A stretch of DNA of 6,482 bases, taken from NCBI GenBank assembly GCA_949128015.1, contig CASBRC010000427.1, positions 1-6,482 of the forward strand, written 5' to 3'. Of the stretch, positions 6,459 through 6,482 are shown piece after piece (within the stretch, counting starts at the first letter, position 1; each line of letters opens with the position of its first letter). Source of the stretch: Synechococcales cyanobacterium PMM_0003. GTDB taxonomy: Bacteria > Cyanobacteriota > Cyanobacteriia > Pseudanabaenales > Pseudanabaenaceae. The position numbers were made by a program, and so were the translations under genes. The notes beneath the pieces were generated by a model. That model was not told the origin of the DNA. It made no database searches and was given only the letters and a program-made list of their open reading frames with translations.

Positions 6459-6475
6459 ACAGCGCAAGGCGCTGT
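6459..6475. repeat. Small hairpin H7
   Basis: ACAGCGC (6459-6465) pairs perfectly with GCGCTGT (6469-6475) around an AAG loop. It resembles H4 (CAGCAC-TTT-GTGCTG) in size and in its outer CAGC/GCTG, with exchanges on both arms that keep the pairing. It is the third hairpin within 162 bases. Confidence 0.65.
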
Positions 6476-6482
6476 ACTTAGC

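Noticed and set aside
1..6482. CRISPR array or insertion sequence
   Set aside because: The repeated elements are individual hairpins with different arms and irregular spacing. There is no transposase, no direct-repeat/spacer rhythm and no target-site duplication.

Overview
This window looks like cyanobacterial chromosome. It carries a full-length primer-dependent type cyanophycin synthetase (cphA), a gene found mostly in cyanobacteria. It also holds ten exact copies of the HIP1 octamer GCGATCGC, where chance predicts about 0.1 in 6.5 kb. The moderate base composition and the many perfect intergenic hairpins with tiny loops remind me of filamentous genera such as Pseudanabaena, but that genus is a guess the sequence cannot settle.

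All four real genes lie on the minus strand, so transcription runs from high to low coordinates. In that order they are: a nitrilase-superfamily amidohydrolase (6225-5392) with its own intrinsic terminator; a GNAT-fold protein with a second, degenerate GNAT-like half (5215-4052); cyanophycin synthetase (3799-1208); and a PfkB-family sugar kinase, probably a fructokinase (1198-224). Only 9 nt separate the last two, so they are very likely cotranscribed. The pair ends in a 30-bp perfect hairpin that begins on the base after the kinase stop codon. The nitrilase and GNAT genes appear to be separate units.

The intergenic stretches (1-223, 3800-4051, 5216-5391, 6226-6482) contain no gene I can support. 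They hold seven hairpins. Each has a 3-nt loop, and six of the seven close it as GC-NNN-GC. Stems run from 6 to about 30 bp and the arms differ almost completely in sequence. One (161-223) fits a bidirectional intrinsic terminator; several others have no U-tract in the right place and look more like a dispersed palindrome family.

Functionally, CphA stores nitrogen and carbon as the Asp-Arg polymer cyanophycin. A kinase that feeds hexose into central metabolism from the same transcript could link carbon use to storage, but that is inference. I saw no undescribed defence, mobile or biosynthetic system. The hairpin family and the cphA-kinase unit are the items most worth following.
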